Assembly: GCA_002423495.1 (NCBI GenBank)
Contig: DIWN01000009.1
Location: 1 to 54,971, forward strand
Length of the DNA stretch: 54,971 bases
Reading direction: 5' to 3'
Source: Anaerolineaceae bacterium UBA6105
GTDB taxonomy: Bacteria > Chloroflexota > Anaerolineae > Anaerolineales > Anaerolineaceae
Shown here: one piece after another, positions 36,201-44,041 of the stretch
How the letters are laid out: each line of letters begins with the position of its first letter
Position numbering within the stretch: position 1 is the first letter of the stretch
The notes under the pieces: model-generated
The model's input: the letters and a program-made list of their open reading frames with translations, nothing else
Database searches by the model: none
Told to the model about the DNA's origin: nothing
Position numbers and translations under genes: made by a program

Positions 36201-36573
36201 GGAGGCGATCTTCCCGGATCAGGTCAATGAACAGGGAGATGCGTTCGTAGAAATCCTGGTTGTCAAAATCCTCACCGTTCAGTGAAACCTTAACGTCCTT
36301 CAGGAAACGGGCGATATGGTCGTTATCGCTGGCTGATGGATTACTCAGGGCGAATTCGATTAACTGGTTGTTTTTCTTGTCGATATTTAGACCGACGAGG
36401 ATTTTCAGAATGACGTGATCATTCTTGAGAAGACCCTGGTACAGCTCTGTGATGCCCGAAAAATAAAAAAAACCGACCAGGAATTTCAGCTCTTCTGCTT
36501 CTTCCGTTAGTCGGTTTATGCGTTTCTTTAAGTTTGGCTGTCCTGCTGCGTTGGTGATGAATAATGAGTCCAT
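33223..36573 (-). CDS. PLD-nuclease/SNF2-type helicase fusion
   Basis: 1116 residues, first gene of the island operon. N-terminal phospholipase D-like domain: HAKLYI with His134 and Lys136, then TGSSNLTRAGLSGQAEFN (154-171), one HKD-type half site that could cut nucleic acid as a dimer, as in BfiI-type enzymes. SF2 helicase/translocase core: Walker A ADVVGLGKS (282-290), DEAH (361-364), LLTATPFNN, then a helical insertion and the second RecA lobe with KIIIFSEFADTVNHLRL, LLSTDRISEGFNLNRAGMIINYDIPWNP and RVGRINRIS. Such PLD-helicase proteins translocate on DNA and act with methyltransferases in restriction-like systems. GGGAGA precedes the ATG by three bases. Confidence 0.9.
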   Translation of the reverse strand: MDSLFITNAAGQPNLKKRINRLTEEAEELKFLVGFFYFSGITELYQGLLKNDHVILKILVGLNIDKKNNQLIEFALSNPSASDNDHIARFLKDVKVSLNGEDFDNQDFYERISLFIDLIREDRLLIRKTREPNHAKLYISIDLDNAMCERTFITGSSNLTRAGLSGQAEFNVEVSDFGAPRKAEEFFDALWSESIEITEFEESKKQLIKLLERDTLTRKITPFEAYALALKTYLDVFNPDAQLGDSVEKAFERSNYKKYRYQLDAIKQALTIIEQNHGVIIADVVGLGKSVIASAVAKALGKRGIVLCPPGLIGDKDKTSGWKMYLEQFGLHDWEVRSVGDLEKALDFVRNTNDIEVIIVDEAHRFRNQDTQDYEHLKNICRGKKVILLTATPFNNRPYDILALLNLFVASKQSTITLDPNIGAAFRSYNYAFDRLAHISRYHSSPDKDKREKAEDNYEKMFGELPIDLNKVKQRQSLLAKEIRDVISPVTIRRNRLDLTENPDYAEEVKDLSKVADPKEWFFELSPEQSEFYDKIIEHYFAPHKDGGRFTGVIYQPFMYETGEDPEKLGESDNFEFISQAQLSDFMRRLLVKRFESSFGSFDQSIRRFKGVYETVRKFVKRTGKYILDRKLIEKIYEEDDEVIDQALIDYQNNLEMDNFPKRDKVYIIEDFKYKKEFLQNIDADIQMFDELIKILDDMNLVSDDPKSAKLIEKINEELRKPPKPGEPKRKIIIFSEFADTVNHLRLALQPQFGKRLLVVSGNLSSGMIHTINQNFDASSTDPQDEYDILLSTDRISEGFNLNRAGMIINYDIPWNPVRVIQRVGRINRISRKVFDELYIVNFFPTDKGATIVKSREIAAAKMFLIHNTLGEDVKIFNIDEEPTASALYTRIQQFPEEQEGASFYTHMLKRWNNIIQEHPDLRDALKDFPPRVKVSKAADANELLVFFRKNRLFIQRLISGEKEAQLISFEEALPLIECPFDQKRLALSAEFWKNYEIAKEIKVDQSNRGLTQQSVEVKALNNLKSLLRRELPEFSHYRDFLNTLLTDMQEWATLPKYTLRTIAGLKYGTKKDMDASVSAIQELYLRLGHDYLEKEIERFNQVHREIIIAVENQKL

Positions 36574-36686
36574 TATCTCCCTTTTCGTAGACTTTATGGT
36601 CGGTAGCTTGAATTTTACTACATGCGGGCGGTGGGGGCTTGAAATGGAGCATTTGCAGGGGGTGGCAGGAGCGAACTTAGCCTAGG

Positions 36687-36706
36687 GGGAGGACAAAGAT
36701 CCTCCC
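36687..36706. repeat. Short hairpin upstream of the island operon
   Basis: GGGAGGA and TCCTCCC around CAAAGA. The stretch 36574-37193 carries mostly repeats; no promoter of good quality was seen for the helicase gene. Confidence 0.4.
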
Positions 36707-36730
36707 ACTCCCGTTAGTTTCCCCCAATTT

Positions 36731-36759
36731 GCCGGATTGAACACAACAATCCGGCCTAC
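36731..36759 (-). repeat. GTAG-footed REP hairpin
   Basis: Read on the minus strand: GTAG, perfect 9-bp stem GCCGGATTG with CAATCCGGC, 7-nt loop. The same arms occur in the hairpin beside the RAYT gene (49406-49434). Confidence 0.8.
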
Positions 36760-36764
36760 AACTA

Positions 36765-36818
36765 CGCTTACCCTCCGTTTCACTGCGGGCACAGGCCAGG
36801 GATCTTCGACCAGGGGAA
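36765..36818 (+). repeat. Third, partial copy of the island-flanking repeat
   Basis: Matches 25970-26023 with a few changes (CGCTTACCCTCCGTTTCACT, GCACAGGCCA, GGATCTTCGACC). With the copies at 25.8-26.8 kb it brackets the whole defence-like operon. Confidence 0.75.
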
Positions 36819-36931
36819 AGGGGAGTGCTTGCGGTGGATAAGGGATGCGCTGCCCTTGCCAGATATTCCCTCACCCCGGCTGCGCCGACCCTCTCCCAGA
36901 GAGGGCTAAGTCTCACCCACCCCCTTTAATT

Positions 36932-36949
36932 CCCCCTCCTCGGAGGGGG
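36932..36949. terminator. GC-rich hairpin with short T run
   Basis: CCCCCTCC and GGAGGGGG with a 2-nt loop, followed by TCGTTTTGG on the plus strand. Could be a terminator or a common intergenic palindrome; similar to CCCTCCCTCGAGGGAGGG near 26040. Confidence 0.35.
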
Positions 36950-37029
36950 TCGTTTTGGTCACCCCAATCTGATTGCTCAGTTCCATCAGATCTATTTCAA
37001 CTCTCATATCCAGCCGATTTTACCTTTGG

Positions 37030-37170
37030 ATGATTGCCATCTCAAACATCAGGGTGCGAATTTTATTTTGGCTTATATTTTTAGTAATTGGATTTATTGC
37101 AGGTAACTTTCAGGGATATGAAATAATCTTTGCCCAAATTGGCGATAGTTCAATCGACAGGCTAATATGA
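37030..37170 (+). CDS. Possible small membrane peptide
   Basis: 46 codons from the ATG at 37030. Residues about 9-27 (VRILFWLIFLVIGFIAGNF) would span the membrane once. No clear ribosome binding site and no known family. It converges on the DUF192 gene. It may be chance in AT-rich DNA. Confidence 0.25.
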   Translation: MIAISNIRVRILFWLIFLVIGFIAGNFQGYEIIFAQIGDSSIDRLI

Positions 37171-37193
37171 ATTTCCTGGTAAAACATTAACTA

Positions 37194-37613
37194 TTACTGG
37201 GGGTCTATCAAGAGCAACTGGTCTCCGATTGAGAAGTTGGCAATTTGATTGGAGTGGAGCTCAACCACATATTGCGCACGGGTTTTCGGAAAATAAATGG
37301 GAACCCACCTTTTTGCAAGCACTTTGTCCACAACAACCAAGTCTCTATCCAACCACAACACGGTAAGATCAAAATTCATAAACATCATATGAATTGAGGT
37401 ATTTATCTTGGATTCTCTGTTTTCTACCAGGATGATGCCTTCATCCACAGGAATCTGCCTGGAAAACATCAGCCCTTTCAGCCTGCTTATAAAACTCTCA
37501 CAATAATTAACTTGAATTCTTGCAGATCGCGTCGTGGAATTAGTAAGAATGCATGTTTTCAATGTTTTGCTAAAATGCTCTCTATTTTTCAAAAACACTA
37601 TCCGGGATCTCAA
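37194..37613 (-). CDS. DUF192-family protein
   Basis: 139 residues if the TTG at 37613 is used; the start is uncertain (GTG at 37598 is another choice) because no ATG lies in the right place. The DUF192 core is clear: VNYCESFISRLKGLMFSRQIPVDEGIILV, SIHMMFMNFDLTVLWLDRDLVVVDKVLAKRWVP and AQYVVELHSNQIANFSIGDQLLL. The family has a small beta-barrel fold of unknown role and is often exported; here no signal peptide is seen. Its start overlaps the tadA end by up to 32 bases, so it is the last gene of the Tad operon. DUF192 genes near Tad/Flp loci are seen in other Chloroflexi, from memory. Confidence 0.82.
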   Translation of the reverse strand: MRSRIVFLKNREHFSKTLKTCILTNSTTRSARIQVNYCESFISRLKGLMFSRQIPVDEGIILVENRESKINTSIHMMFMNFDLTVLWLDRDLVVVDKVLAKRWVPIYFPKTRAQYVVELHSNQIANFSIGDQLLLIDPQ

Positions 37614-38910
37614 TTCCGTTGGCGATCAGCTTTTCCAAGAACTGAGGCCGAAGTCCAGTAGGTTTGAGAACGCCTTTCACAATTCCGTTTTGAATACCAG
37701 CAAATTGGAACACGAAAAGATCCTGCATGACGATCGTATCGCCTTCCATGCCCTGAACCTCAGAAACCTTGGTAACCTTTCGGGTGCCATCTTTTAAGCG
37801 CTCCTGATGAATAACCAGCTCAATGGAAGATGCTACTTGTTCACGGATGGCTTTAAGCGGTAATTCCATACCAGCCATCATAACCATTGTCTCAATTCTG
37901 CGCAACACATCGCGAGGGCTATTTGCATGGACAGTGGTCATGGAACCATCATGACCCGTGTTCATTGCCTGAAGCATATCCAGAGCTTCACCTCCGCGGC
38001 ACTCACCCACAATAATTCGGTCTGGGCGCATACGCAAGGCATTGATCAACAGCTGGCGAATTGTGATCTCACCTTTGCTTTCGATATTGGGTGGCCGTTT
38101 TTCAAGGCGAACGACATGAGGTTGATGCATCTGCAGCTCGGCTGTATCTTCAATAGTAATCACGCGTTCATCCTCTGGAATGAAAGACGAAAGTACATTA
38201 AGAAACGTCGACTTACCTGTACCTGTTCCACCTGAAACCACAATGTTTACCCTGGCTTCTACACAGCTCTTAAGAAAATTCGCCAATGCATACGAGATCG
38301 TGTTGTTGGCTATCAAATCCTGAATGGTGAAAGGCTTCGCGGCAAATTTACGGATAGTGAGCACTGGGCCAACGAGAGAAAGTGGCGAAATAATGGCATT
38401 GACACGGTAACCACTTGGCAATCGGGCATCCACCATCGGGGAAGTCTCATCCACACGTCGACCAATGGGAGAGATAATTCGATCAATTACGCGCATTAAA
38501 TGGGCGTCATTCTCAAATCTAACCTCAGTTAACTCAATCTTGCCAAAACGTTCAACATAGATTTGATCATGTCCATTAACCATAATCTCAGTGATTTCCT
38601 CATCACTCAAAAGTGGTTCAAGTGGACCATATCCAGTAATATCAGCCAGGATCCAGTTTAGTATTCCCTTTCTCGTGGAGAGGTTATAGAGCAGATTCTC
38701 TTCCGTCAAGACCTGGTTGTAGATGTCTTCGATCTTGTCTCTTAACTTTTGTGGATCAAGATTTTCATTGTGACTATTATCGTTCAGCAGTACTTGCTGC
38801 ACTTTGTCACGGACATCATAGAATTCCTTCTTGAGGTCAGAAAATTTTAGTTGCCCAACCGTGGCGGTGGTATCTGTGGTTTTTTTTAGCGCAGGTCGAT
38901 TTGTGAACAT
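37582..38910 (-). CDS. tadA: Tad pilus assembly ATPase TadA/CpaF
   Basis: 442 residues. A hexameric secretion ATPase that drives assembly (and sometimes retraction) of Flp pili on the cytoplasmic face. Seen: GYGPLEPLLSDEEITEIMVNGHDQIYVERFGKIE, Walker A VVSGGTGTGKSTFLNVL, ERVITIEDTAELQ, the Asp box and Walker B PDRIIVGECRGGEALDMLQAMNTGHDGSMTTVHANSP with the His box. Length and order are normal for CpaF. The gene follows the TPR gene by 40 bases and overlaps the DUF192 gene. Confidence 0.96.
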   Translation of the reverse strand: MFTNRPALKKTTDTTATVGQLKFSDLKKEFYDVRDKVQQVLLNDNSHNENLDPQKLRDKIEDIYNQVLTEENLLYNLSTRKGILNWILADITGYGPLEPLLSDEEITEIMVNGHDQIYVERFGKIELTEVRFENDAHLMRVIDRIISPIGRRVDETSPMVDARLPSGYRVNAIISPLSLVGPVLTIRKFAAKPFTIQDLIANNTISYALANFLKSCVEARVNIVVSGGTGTGKSTFLNVLSSFIPEDERVITIEDTAELQMHQPHVVRLEKRPPNIESKGEITIRQLLINALRMRPDRIIVGECRGGEALDMLQAMNTGHDGSMTTVHANSPRDVLRRIETMVMMAGMELPLKAIREQVASSIELVIHQERLKDGTRKVTKVSEVQGMEGDTIVMQDLFVFQFAGIQNGIVKGVLKPTGLRPQFLEKLIANGIEIPDSVFEK

Positions 38911-38950
38911 AGTTTTTTCCTGTTGGGTTTTCTAAGTGCTTCAACGAGTT

Positions 38951-40753
38951 CTATTTTTGTATTGAAGGCACGCTCAAAACTCTTCCAAATGATATCACCA
39001 TATTAGCGGGAAGTTCATTCGCTTTTATGACAGCATCCAGAGTAGATAGATTCTCGTTAGCAAAAAGAGCCAGGCAAACACCAGAGCCCACTTCAATCTC
39101 AGAGATAGTATAAATTTTGTCAATTTGCCCTAATAAATCTTGGAAGGTGGTAAATGCCGCCTTATAATCGCCTGCTGCTGCTAATTGTTCAGCCCCCCTG
39201 TACTGATTAATGAGGTCGGATCTGGTAGCTATCTTTTCCTGGTAATTAATGGCGTTAAGAGCATACTGATAGTAAGAAACAGCATTCTCATAATCCTCCA
39301 CTTTCCCAATTGAATCACCAAGAAGCACCTGAACCTGGAAAATCTTTAACCGGTTATCGCCATTTGCCCAGGCAAGAATCTCTGCTTTTTCCAGAATTTC
39401 CCGGGCATCAAGATAAAGACCGGAATTGTAGTTCCTTTTACCTAACGCGTAATATGCTTCATAAAGCAAAGCGCTCGCATTGCCTCCAGCAAAATCCTTA
39501 TTTGCAGAAACCACGGTTTCGGCATTAGTTACTGCCTGAGCCCAATCCATATCAATAAAACTATCCAAAGCGACCCGGTAAGAATTTGCATTATTAAATT
39601 CTGCCTGCAATTCTGCATCCTCAGGGTTTAGATTTAATGCCTTTGTCAGGTAATAAACAGCTCCATTAACCGTGGCAGTGGTCTGATTTTTGTCGGCAAG
39701 ACTTGCTTTGGCAAGTTGTGTATATTTCTTTTCAAGAAGATCCCTGCTGATTTTTTGCAGATTCTCCCGCTGACTGACAAATTCCTTATTTTGGGGAATA
39801 AGGATCACTGCTTTACGATAATACTGTTCTGAAAGTGCTATGTCTTCAAAAGAAGTGTTATCACTTTGAAGCATGATAATAATGCGATTAAGGTAAGCAA
39901 ATAATAACTGCTCCTTCATCATTGTATCGTTCAACTGCTCGTCGAGCGCTAAGACACCTTCGTAAGCTTCAATGACCTTTTCCCACTCCTTATTCTGATA
40001 AGCAGAATCACCTGCCTTAAGATATTCAGAAATTTTCTTTTCTTTTTCGATGGTAGTTATCCGTTGAGGGATATCCCACATACCAGGGCTTTCAGATTCA
40101 AGGAGTTTAAGCACTCTCAAGGCTTCATCCTTTTCGCCCTTATCAATCAACTCTGTAGCTGTTCTATAACGAGCTTCAAATTCCAAAAGTTTATTAGTAC
40201 GTTCGATCAAATCCGGAAGATACTGATAGTCAGGATCAAAAGCCCTGATTTTCAATACAACCGCTAAAGCAGAGGATGGCTGCCCAGTTTGTAAAAGCTG
40301 TTCAGCCTGCAAGTACAGTGAATCGAGCTGCGAATTTACATTCGGAGTAGGTTCCAGGGGCCTATTCTTAAGTAAAATTAGAGAGGAAGCAAAAAATACA
40401 GCACCAATCCCGATAATTACGACGAGGCCGAAAAGTATTAGCCTTAACGTATCCTTGCCTTTTGCGAGAGCTTCATTCTTTCGGATTGAAGAGGTCAAAC
40501 TATTAACAGACCCCTTCATTTCGAGGTCTTCCCTGATTTTCTGAAGTTCGGGTTGTCCGGGGTAGCTTAATTCGAGGCTTTCCATCAATTGTTCGCACTC
40601 GGTAAACTTCCCTTTTTGATAATGCTCAATCAACTTGAGGTATTCAGGATCACTTGAAAACTCAAAAATATTTACAAGATTATCTGTTCCTTGGGAATCA
40701 TTAACGTCGGAATCTTGATTGGTATTCTTACTAGTGTTTTCCGAAGTAGTCAT
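38951..40753 (-). CDS. Membrane-anchored TPR protein of the Tad locus
   Basis: 600 residues. A cytoplasmic N-region (about 1-100, acidic start) is followed by one membrane helix (104-127, LRLILFGLVVIIGIGAVFFASSLILL) and an outer region of tetratricopeptide-like helix pairs (for example YLQAEQLLQTGQPSSALAVVLKI, YLKAGDSAYQNKEWEKVIEAYEGVLAL, AVYYLTKALNLNPEDAELQAEF, YYALGKRNYNSGLYLDAREILEKAEIL, GKVEDYENAVSYYQYALNAI). TPR proteins (TadD in Proteobacteria) are common in Tad loci and serve as scaffolds or pilotins; this one is larger. It sits between tadC and tadA, 23 and 40 bases from them. Confidence 0.82.
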   Translation of the reverse strand: MTTSENTSKNTNQDSDVNDSQGTDNLVNIFEFSSDPEYLKLIEHYQKGKFTECEQLMESLELSYPGQPELQKIREDLEMKGSVNSLTSSIRKNEALAKGKDTLRLILFGLVVIIGIGAVFFASSLILLKNRPLEPTPNVNSQLDSLYLQAEQLLQTGQPSSALAVVLKIRAFDPDYQYLPDLIERTNKLLEFEARYRTATELIDKGEKDEALRVLKLLESESPGMWDIPQRITTIEKEKKISEYLKAGDSAYQNKEWEKVIEAYEGVLALDEQLNDTMMKEQLLFAYLNRIIIMLQSDNTSFEDIALSEQYYRKAVILIPQNKEFVSQRENLQKISRDLLEKKYTQLAKASLADKNQTTATVNGAVYYLTKALNLNPEDAELQAEFNNANSYRVALDSFIDMDWAQAVTNAETVVSANKDFAGGNASALLYEAYYALGKRNYNSGLYLDAREILEKAEILAWANGDNRLKIFQVQVLLGDSIGKVEDYENAVSYYQYALNAINYQEKIATRSDLINQYRGAEQLAAAGDYKAAFTTFQDLLGQIDKIYTISEIEVGSGVCLALFANENLSTLDAVIKANELPANMVISFGRVLSVPSIQK

Positions 40754-40776
40754 AGGTTCCCATTTCTGATATGCTT

Positions 40777-41748
40777 TTACTTGAAAGCATCCATTATAAC
40801 AGGAATGATTGGCACTAAAATAACCGCAAGAATGGCAGGAAATATCAACAAAGCCATAGGAATGACCATCTTAGCGGGAAGTCTGTTGATGTGCTCACGA
40901 ACGCGTTGTTGGCGCAACATCCGCATCTGAAGCGCCTGGCTCTGAAGCACATCCGCATAGCTCATACCAATTTTTTCTGCCTGGGTGATAATGGCAATAA
41001 ACTGAGAAAGATCTTTCACATCCAGGCGATCGCTCATACTTCTCAAAGCGTTCGAGCGAGTTTCACCGAGTTCCATTTCCTGGGTCACTCTCAAAAATTC
41101 CCGACCGAGCTCCGTATCCCAATGTTGACTGATTTTTTGCAGGGATTGATCAAACCCCAAACCCGCGCTGGCACAAACTGAAAGCATGTCCAAAACATCC
41201 GGCAGACCCTTCTCTATCTGCTCCTGCCGGGTGCGCATATTCCTGTTCAGCCAGACAACAGGCAACTCATAAAGAACAAAGATGCTCAATACACCATACA
41301 AAAGATTGGTTGTGTTTAATGCGCTGATATCACGATTGAGAAAATAAGCAATACCAATGCCGCCAAGCAAAAAAAGGAATTGCAGCGAATAAAATTGCCT
41401 GGCGTGTAAATTACCAGGATGACCAGCTATCTCCAGTTTATGTTCTAATACCGCAATGCTCTTTTCGGGGGTGAACCTGCCCAAAAAACTAAGAAGTTTG
41501 TTTACCCAACTTTCAACAGTCCGGCTAAACAAAGACCCACTTATCTCACGCCCAATAATCTGTTTTTCCAGAGGATTGATATCAACCTGCGCAACAGGTT
41601 CAATAACCTGTTCAAGACGAGCGGATAATCTGCTGCCACCGATCAACATCTTTACGATGGCATAAAAAACAATTCCCAGACCCAACACAGCAATTACTAC
41701 AGTGCCAAGAATAAGAGACGGACTGGAATTGGCAAGAAACTCTATCAT
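40777..41748 (-). CDS. tadC: Tad platform protein TadC
   Basis: 323 residues with membrane helices near the N-terminus, around 120-160 and at the C-terminus, and a type II secretion F domain: LPDVLDMLSVCASAGLGFDQSLQKISQHWDTELGREFLRVTQEMELGETRSNALRSMSDRLDVKDLSQFIAIITQAEKIGMSYADVLQSQALQMRMLRQQRVREHINRLPAKMVIPM. It forms the inner-membrane platform with TadB on which TadA acts. It follows tadB by 16 bases. Confidence 0.93.
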   Translation of the reverse strand: MIEFLANSSPSLILGTVVIAVLGLGIVFYAIVKMLIGGSRLSARLEQVIEPVAQVDINPLEKQIIGREISGSLFSRTVESWVNKLLSFLGRFTPEKSIAVLEHKLEIAGHPGNLHARQFYSLQFLFLLGGIGIAYFLNRDISALNTTNLLYGVLSIFVLYELPVVWLNRNMRTRQEQIEKGLPDVLDMLSVCASAGLGFDQSLQKISQHWDTELGREFLRVTQEMELGETRSNALRSMSDRLDVKDLSQFIAIITQAEKIGMSYADVLQSQALQMRMLRQQRVREHINRLPAKMVIPMALLIFPAILAVILVPIIPVIMDAFK

Positions 41749-41764
41749 CAGTTACACCTTTGCT

Positions 41765-42754
41765 CTATACCTTAATGTCGATCATGCGCCGAAGCCAAAG
41801 ATTTCCAAGTAGAACCATAACTAATGCCATGCCTAAACCTATTTGTGCTATCGGTGAGGTTTTGACAGGATCAAAATAATCCCTCGAAATAATAAACAAG
41901 CCAATCGCGGCAAATATGGGCGTAAGGGAGAGTATGCTTGCTACCATGCGGGAATAGGAGGTCAATGAACGGATCTCTGCCATAAGCTGCATGCGGCCGC
42001 GGATGGTGCTTATCGTGGATTCCAAGACAACGGAAAGGTTGCCGCCGACTTGTGTATTAATGATGATGGCTGTTACCACGATATAGAGGTCGTCATTATC
42101 CATCCGGTTGGAGAGATTAATAAGCGCGCTTTCCAGAGTTAAGCCCAGGCGAACCTCTCTGATGACCCGGGAAAACTCCTCAGAAGCTGGAGCCTGGATC
42201 TCGCTAACTGCCAGATCTAAAGCCTGCATCAAACCATAACCCGCCTGAACTGCGCCTTTAATCAGGATCAGAACGTCCAATAACTGGTTGGCAAACTTCC
42301 GTTGACGTTTGCTTATAGCGAGATCTAATATTATCGGCGGCAACATCAGCGCGAGAACAGCCAGGAACAAACCGCCCAAAATACTGGCGGTAGCGAATTG
42401 ACCCAGGAAAAAGGCGAGAATAGTGCCCACATATCTCAACAAGATGAATTCAGTATCAGTGATTGGCCAATAAGCACTGGAGAGCTTCAGCCGCGTTTTT
42501 TCTGATGATATTCTGCTCAAAGATTTATTGATCTTAACTCGCAAACTGGAGTTCAGAATGTCTGCAAATCGGTCTGCTTTTTTTCCAGCCTTCGCCATCT
42601 GGCTGGCATCATTTGATGTGACAAAACGCGATACACGCTCTTTCCCTTTAGACAATCCAAGGTATCTGGTAATCCATTTGACAATGAGGTATAGCCCCAT
42701 CGTGCTCACTATCAGGGTTGCCAATAGAACCAACAAGACAGTGCGTTGTTCCAT
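41765..42754 (-). CDS. tadB: Tad platform protein TadB
   Basis: 329 residues with an N-terminal membrane helix (VLLVLLATLIVSTMGLYLIV), a paired helix hairpin around 105-150 and two C-terminal helices. The T2SF domain shows LLDVLILIKGAVQAGYGLMQALDLAVSEIQAPASEEFSRVIREVRLGLTLESALINLSNRMDNDDLYIVVTAIIINTQVGGNLSVVLESTISTIRGR. Partner of TadC in the inner membrane. It lies 24 bases after tadZ. Confidence 0.93.
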   Translation of the reverse strand: MEQRTVLLVLLATLIVSTMGLYLIVKWITRYLGLSKGKERVSRFVTSNDASQMAKAGKKADRFADILNSSLRVKINKSLSRISSEKTRLKLSSAYWPITDTEFILLRYVGTILAFFLGQFATASILGGLFLAVLALMLPPIILDLAISKRQRKFANQLLDVLILIKGAVQAGYGLMQALDLAVSEIQAPASEEFSRVIREVRLGLTLESALINLSNRMDNDDLYIVVTAIIINTQVGGNLSVVLESTISTIRGRMQLMAEIRSLTSYSRMVASILSLTPIFAAIGLFIISRDYFDPVKTSPIAQIGLGMALVMVLLGNLWLRRMIDIKV

Positions 42755-42778
42755 TACACAACTCCTTGATTGCGTTCC

Positions 42779-44020
42779 TTAGAAGATAAAGAATCTTTTA
42801 ACACGTTTACCTGATCCATTAACAGGCTTTTCGCTTTCCTTGGCATCAATATCCTCAAAAGTCTTGAATAGTTTTTTTGCCACACCTTTATATGCGCGGC
42901 TGATAGGGCAAGTTGGCTTCATGATTACGATAGGTACGCCTTCATTCAGACTCCTTCTCATCTGATCTCCGTCAGCGGGTATAATGCCGAAGACTTTCAT
43001 TTTGAGAATGTTTTCTATCTCTTCCTGCTTGATATCCAACCTTTTTCCGGCACCGTAGAGGATCAGCATTATTTTATCCATCGGATAGGAAAGCGAGGTG
43101 GCAACCTCCATGAACTGCCTGGCATCGCGCAAAGCAGCAATATTGGGGTTGGCAACAAGCATTATTTTATTTGAGGCATCCATGAAGGTTACACTGTTTT
43201 CATTTAAATGACTGCCAGCATCTATGATGATATGGGGAAATTCAAGCTGCAGAGCCTGCAAAACAGTAAACAAATCTTCCGCACGAACGCCCTGCCCATC
43301 AAAAATTGACAACGGACTCGGTAAAACATAGATGCCAGAGACATGTTGAACAACCACCTGTCTGATAAGTCTCTTATCAAGCATAGCAAGGTGAGGAATA
43401 AGATCCGTCAATGAATTTCCAGTGCGTATATTCAAATGAAGGGGGACATGTCCAAATAAAAGCTTGCCATCTATCAATAAGACATCTTCTTTTACCTGCT
43501 TATGCAAGCTGATGGCGAGGTTTACCGCAAACGTAGTGGTGCCAGCACCTCCTTTGGGGCTGAAGACAGTAAAAACATGACTGTGTTTGGTCGGGGCTTC
43601 TGGTGTAGACGCGAGCTCTGAAATTGCCTGTTCTGATTGCTTGTAACCTATGGCCCGCTTAACGGTCAGACTGAGCGTGTCCTGCTGATAGGGATACTTC
43701 ACAAAGACGCGCGCTCCCGTGAGCATAACCTGATCAGCATTTGCCATGTGAGCTTCTGTAAGGATGGGTAGAAAAGCAATTTGGGGATAAGCATTGATTA
43801 ATTCTTGAACAAATTGTATGGGTTCAGGATCAAAATCGAAATCAAAAAGGATCAGTTTGGGCTGTGTCTCAGCAATGATATCCGACAGCTTTTCACGATT
43901 TCCCATTTCTGCGATCAGGTCATAAAGTTCATTTGATCCCAGATTGGTTCGCGTCGTTTCTATTAAATCCTGATTGTTTGAAACAAGCAGAATTGTTTTG
44001 AGTGGGTTATTTGTGGGCAT
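42779..44020 (-). CDS. tadZ: TadZ/CpaE-type MinD-like ATPase
   Basis: 413 residues from the ATG at 44020; a TTG at 44041 overlapping the cpaB stop is also in frame. N-terminal receiver-like domain (KTILLVSNNQDLIETTRTNLGS, PKLILFDFDFDPEP, FLPILTEAHMANADQVMLTGARVFVKYPY), then a ParA/MinD ATPase domain with the deviant Walker A FSPKGGAGTTTFAVNLAISL, VLLIDGKLLFGHVPLHLNIRTGNSLTDL and HIIIDAGSHLNENSVTFMDASNKIMLV. TadZ proteins place the pilus machine at a site in the cell. Its C-terminus is basic. Confidence 0.92.
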   Translation of the reverse strand: MPTNNPLKTILLVSNNQDLIETTRTNLGSNELYDLIAEMGNREKLSDIIAETQPKLILFDFDFDPEPIQFVQELINAYPQIAFLPILTEAHMANADQVMLTGARVFVKYPYQQDTLSLTVKRAIGYKQSEQAISELASTPEAPTKHSHVFTVFSPKGGAGTTTFAVNLAISLHKQVKEDVLLIDGKLLFGHVPLHLNIRTGNSLTDLIPHLAMLDKRLIRQVVVQHVSGIYVLPSPLSIFDGQGVRAEDLFTVLQALQLEFPHIIIDAGSHLNENSVTFMDASNKIMLVANPNIAALRDARQFMEVATSLSYPMDKIMLILYGAGKRLDIKQEEIENILKMKVFGIIPADGDQMRRSLNEGVPIVIMKPTCPISRAYKGVAKKLFKTFEDIDAKESEKPVNGSGKRVKRFFIF

Positions 44021-44041
44021 GTTAGCGTGTTTTTCTCTCAA

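Noticed and set aside
26877..36573. Assignment of the operon to DISARM or BREX
   Set aside because: A PLD domain, helicase and methyltransferase are shared with DISARM in part, but no DrmA or DrmB (DUF1998) is present; BREX genes pglZ and brxC are also absent.
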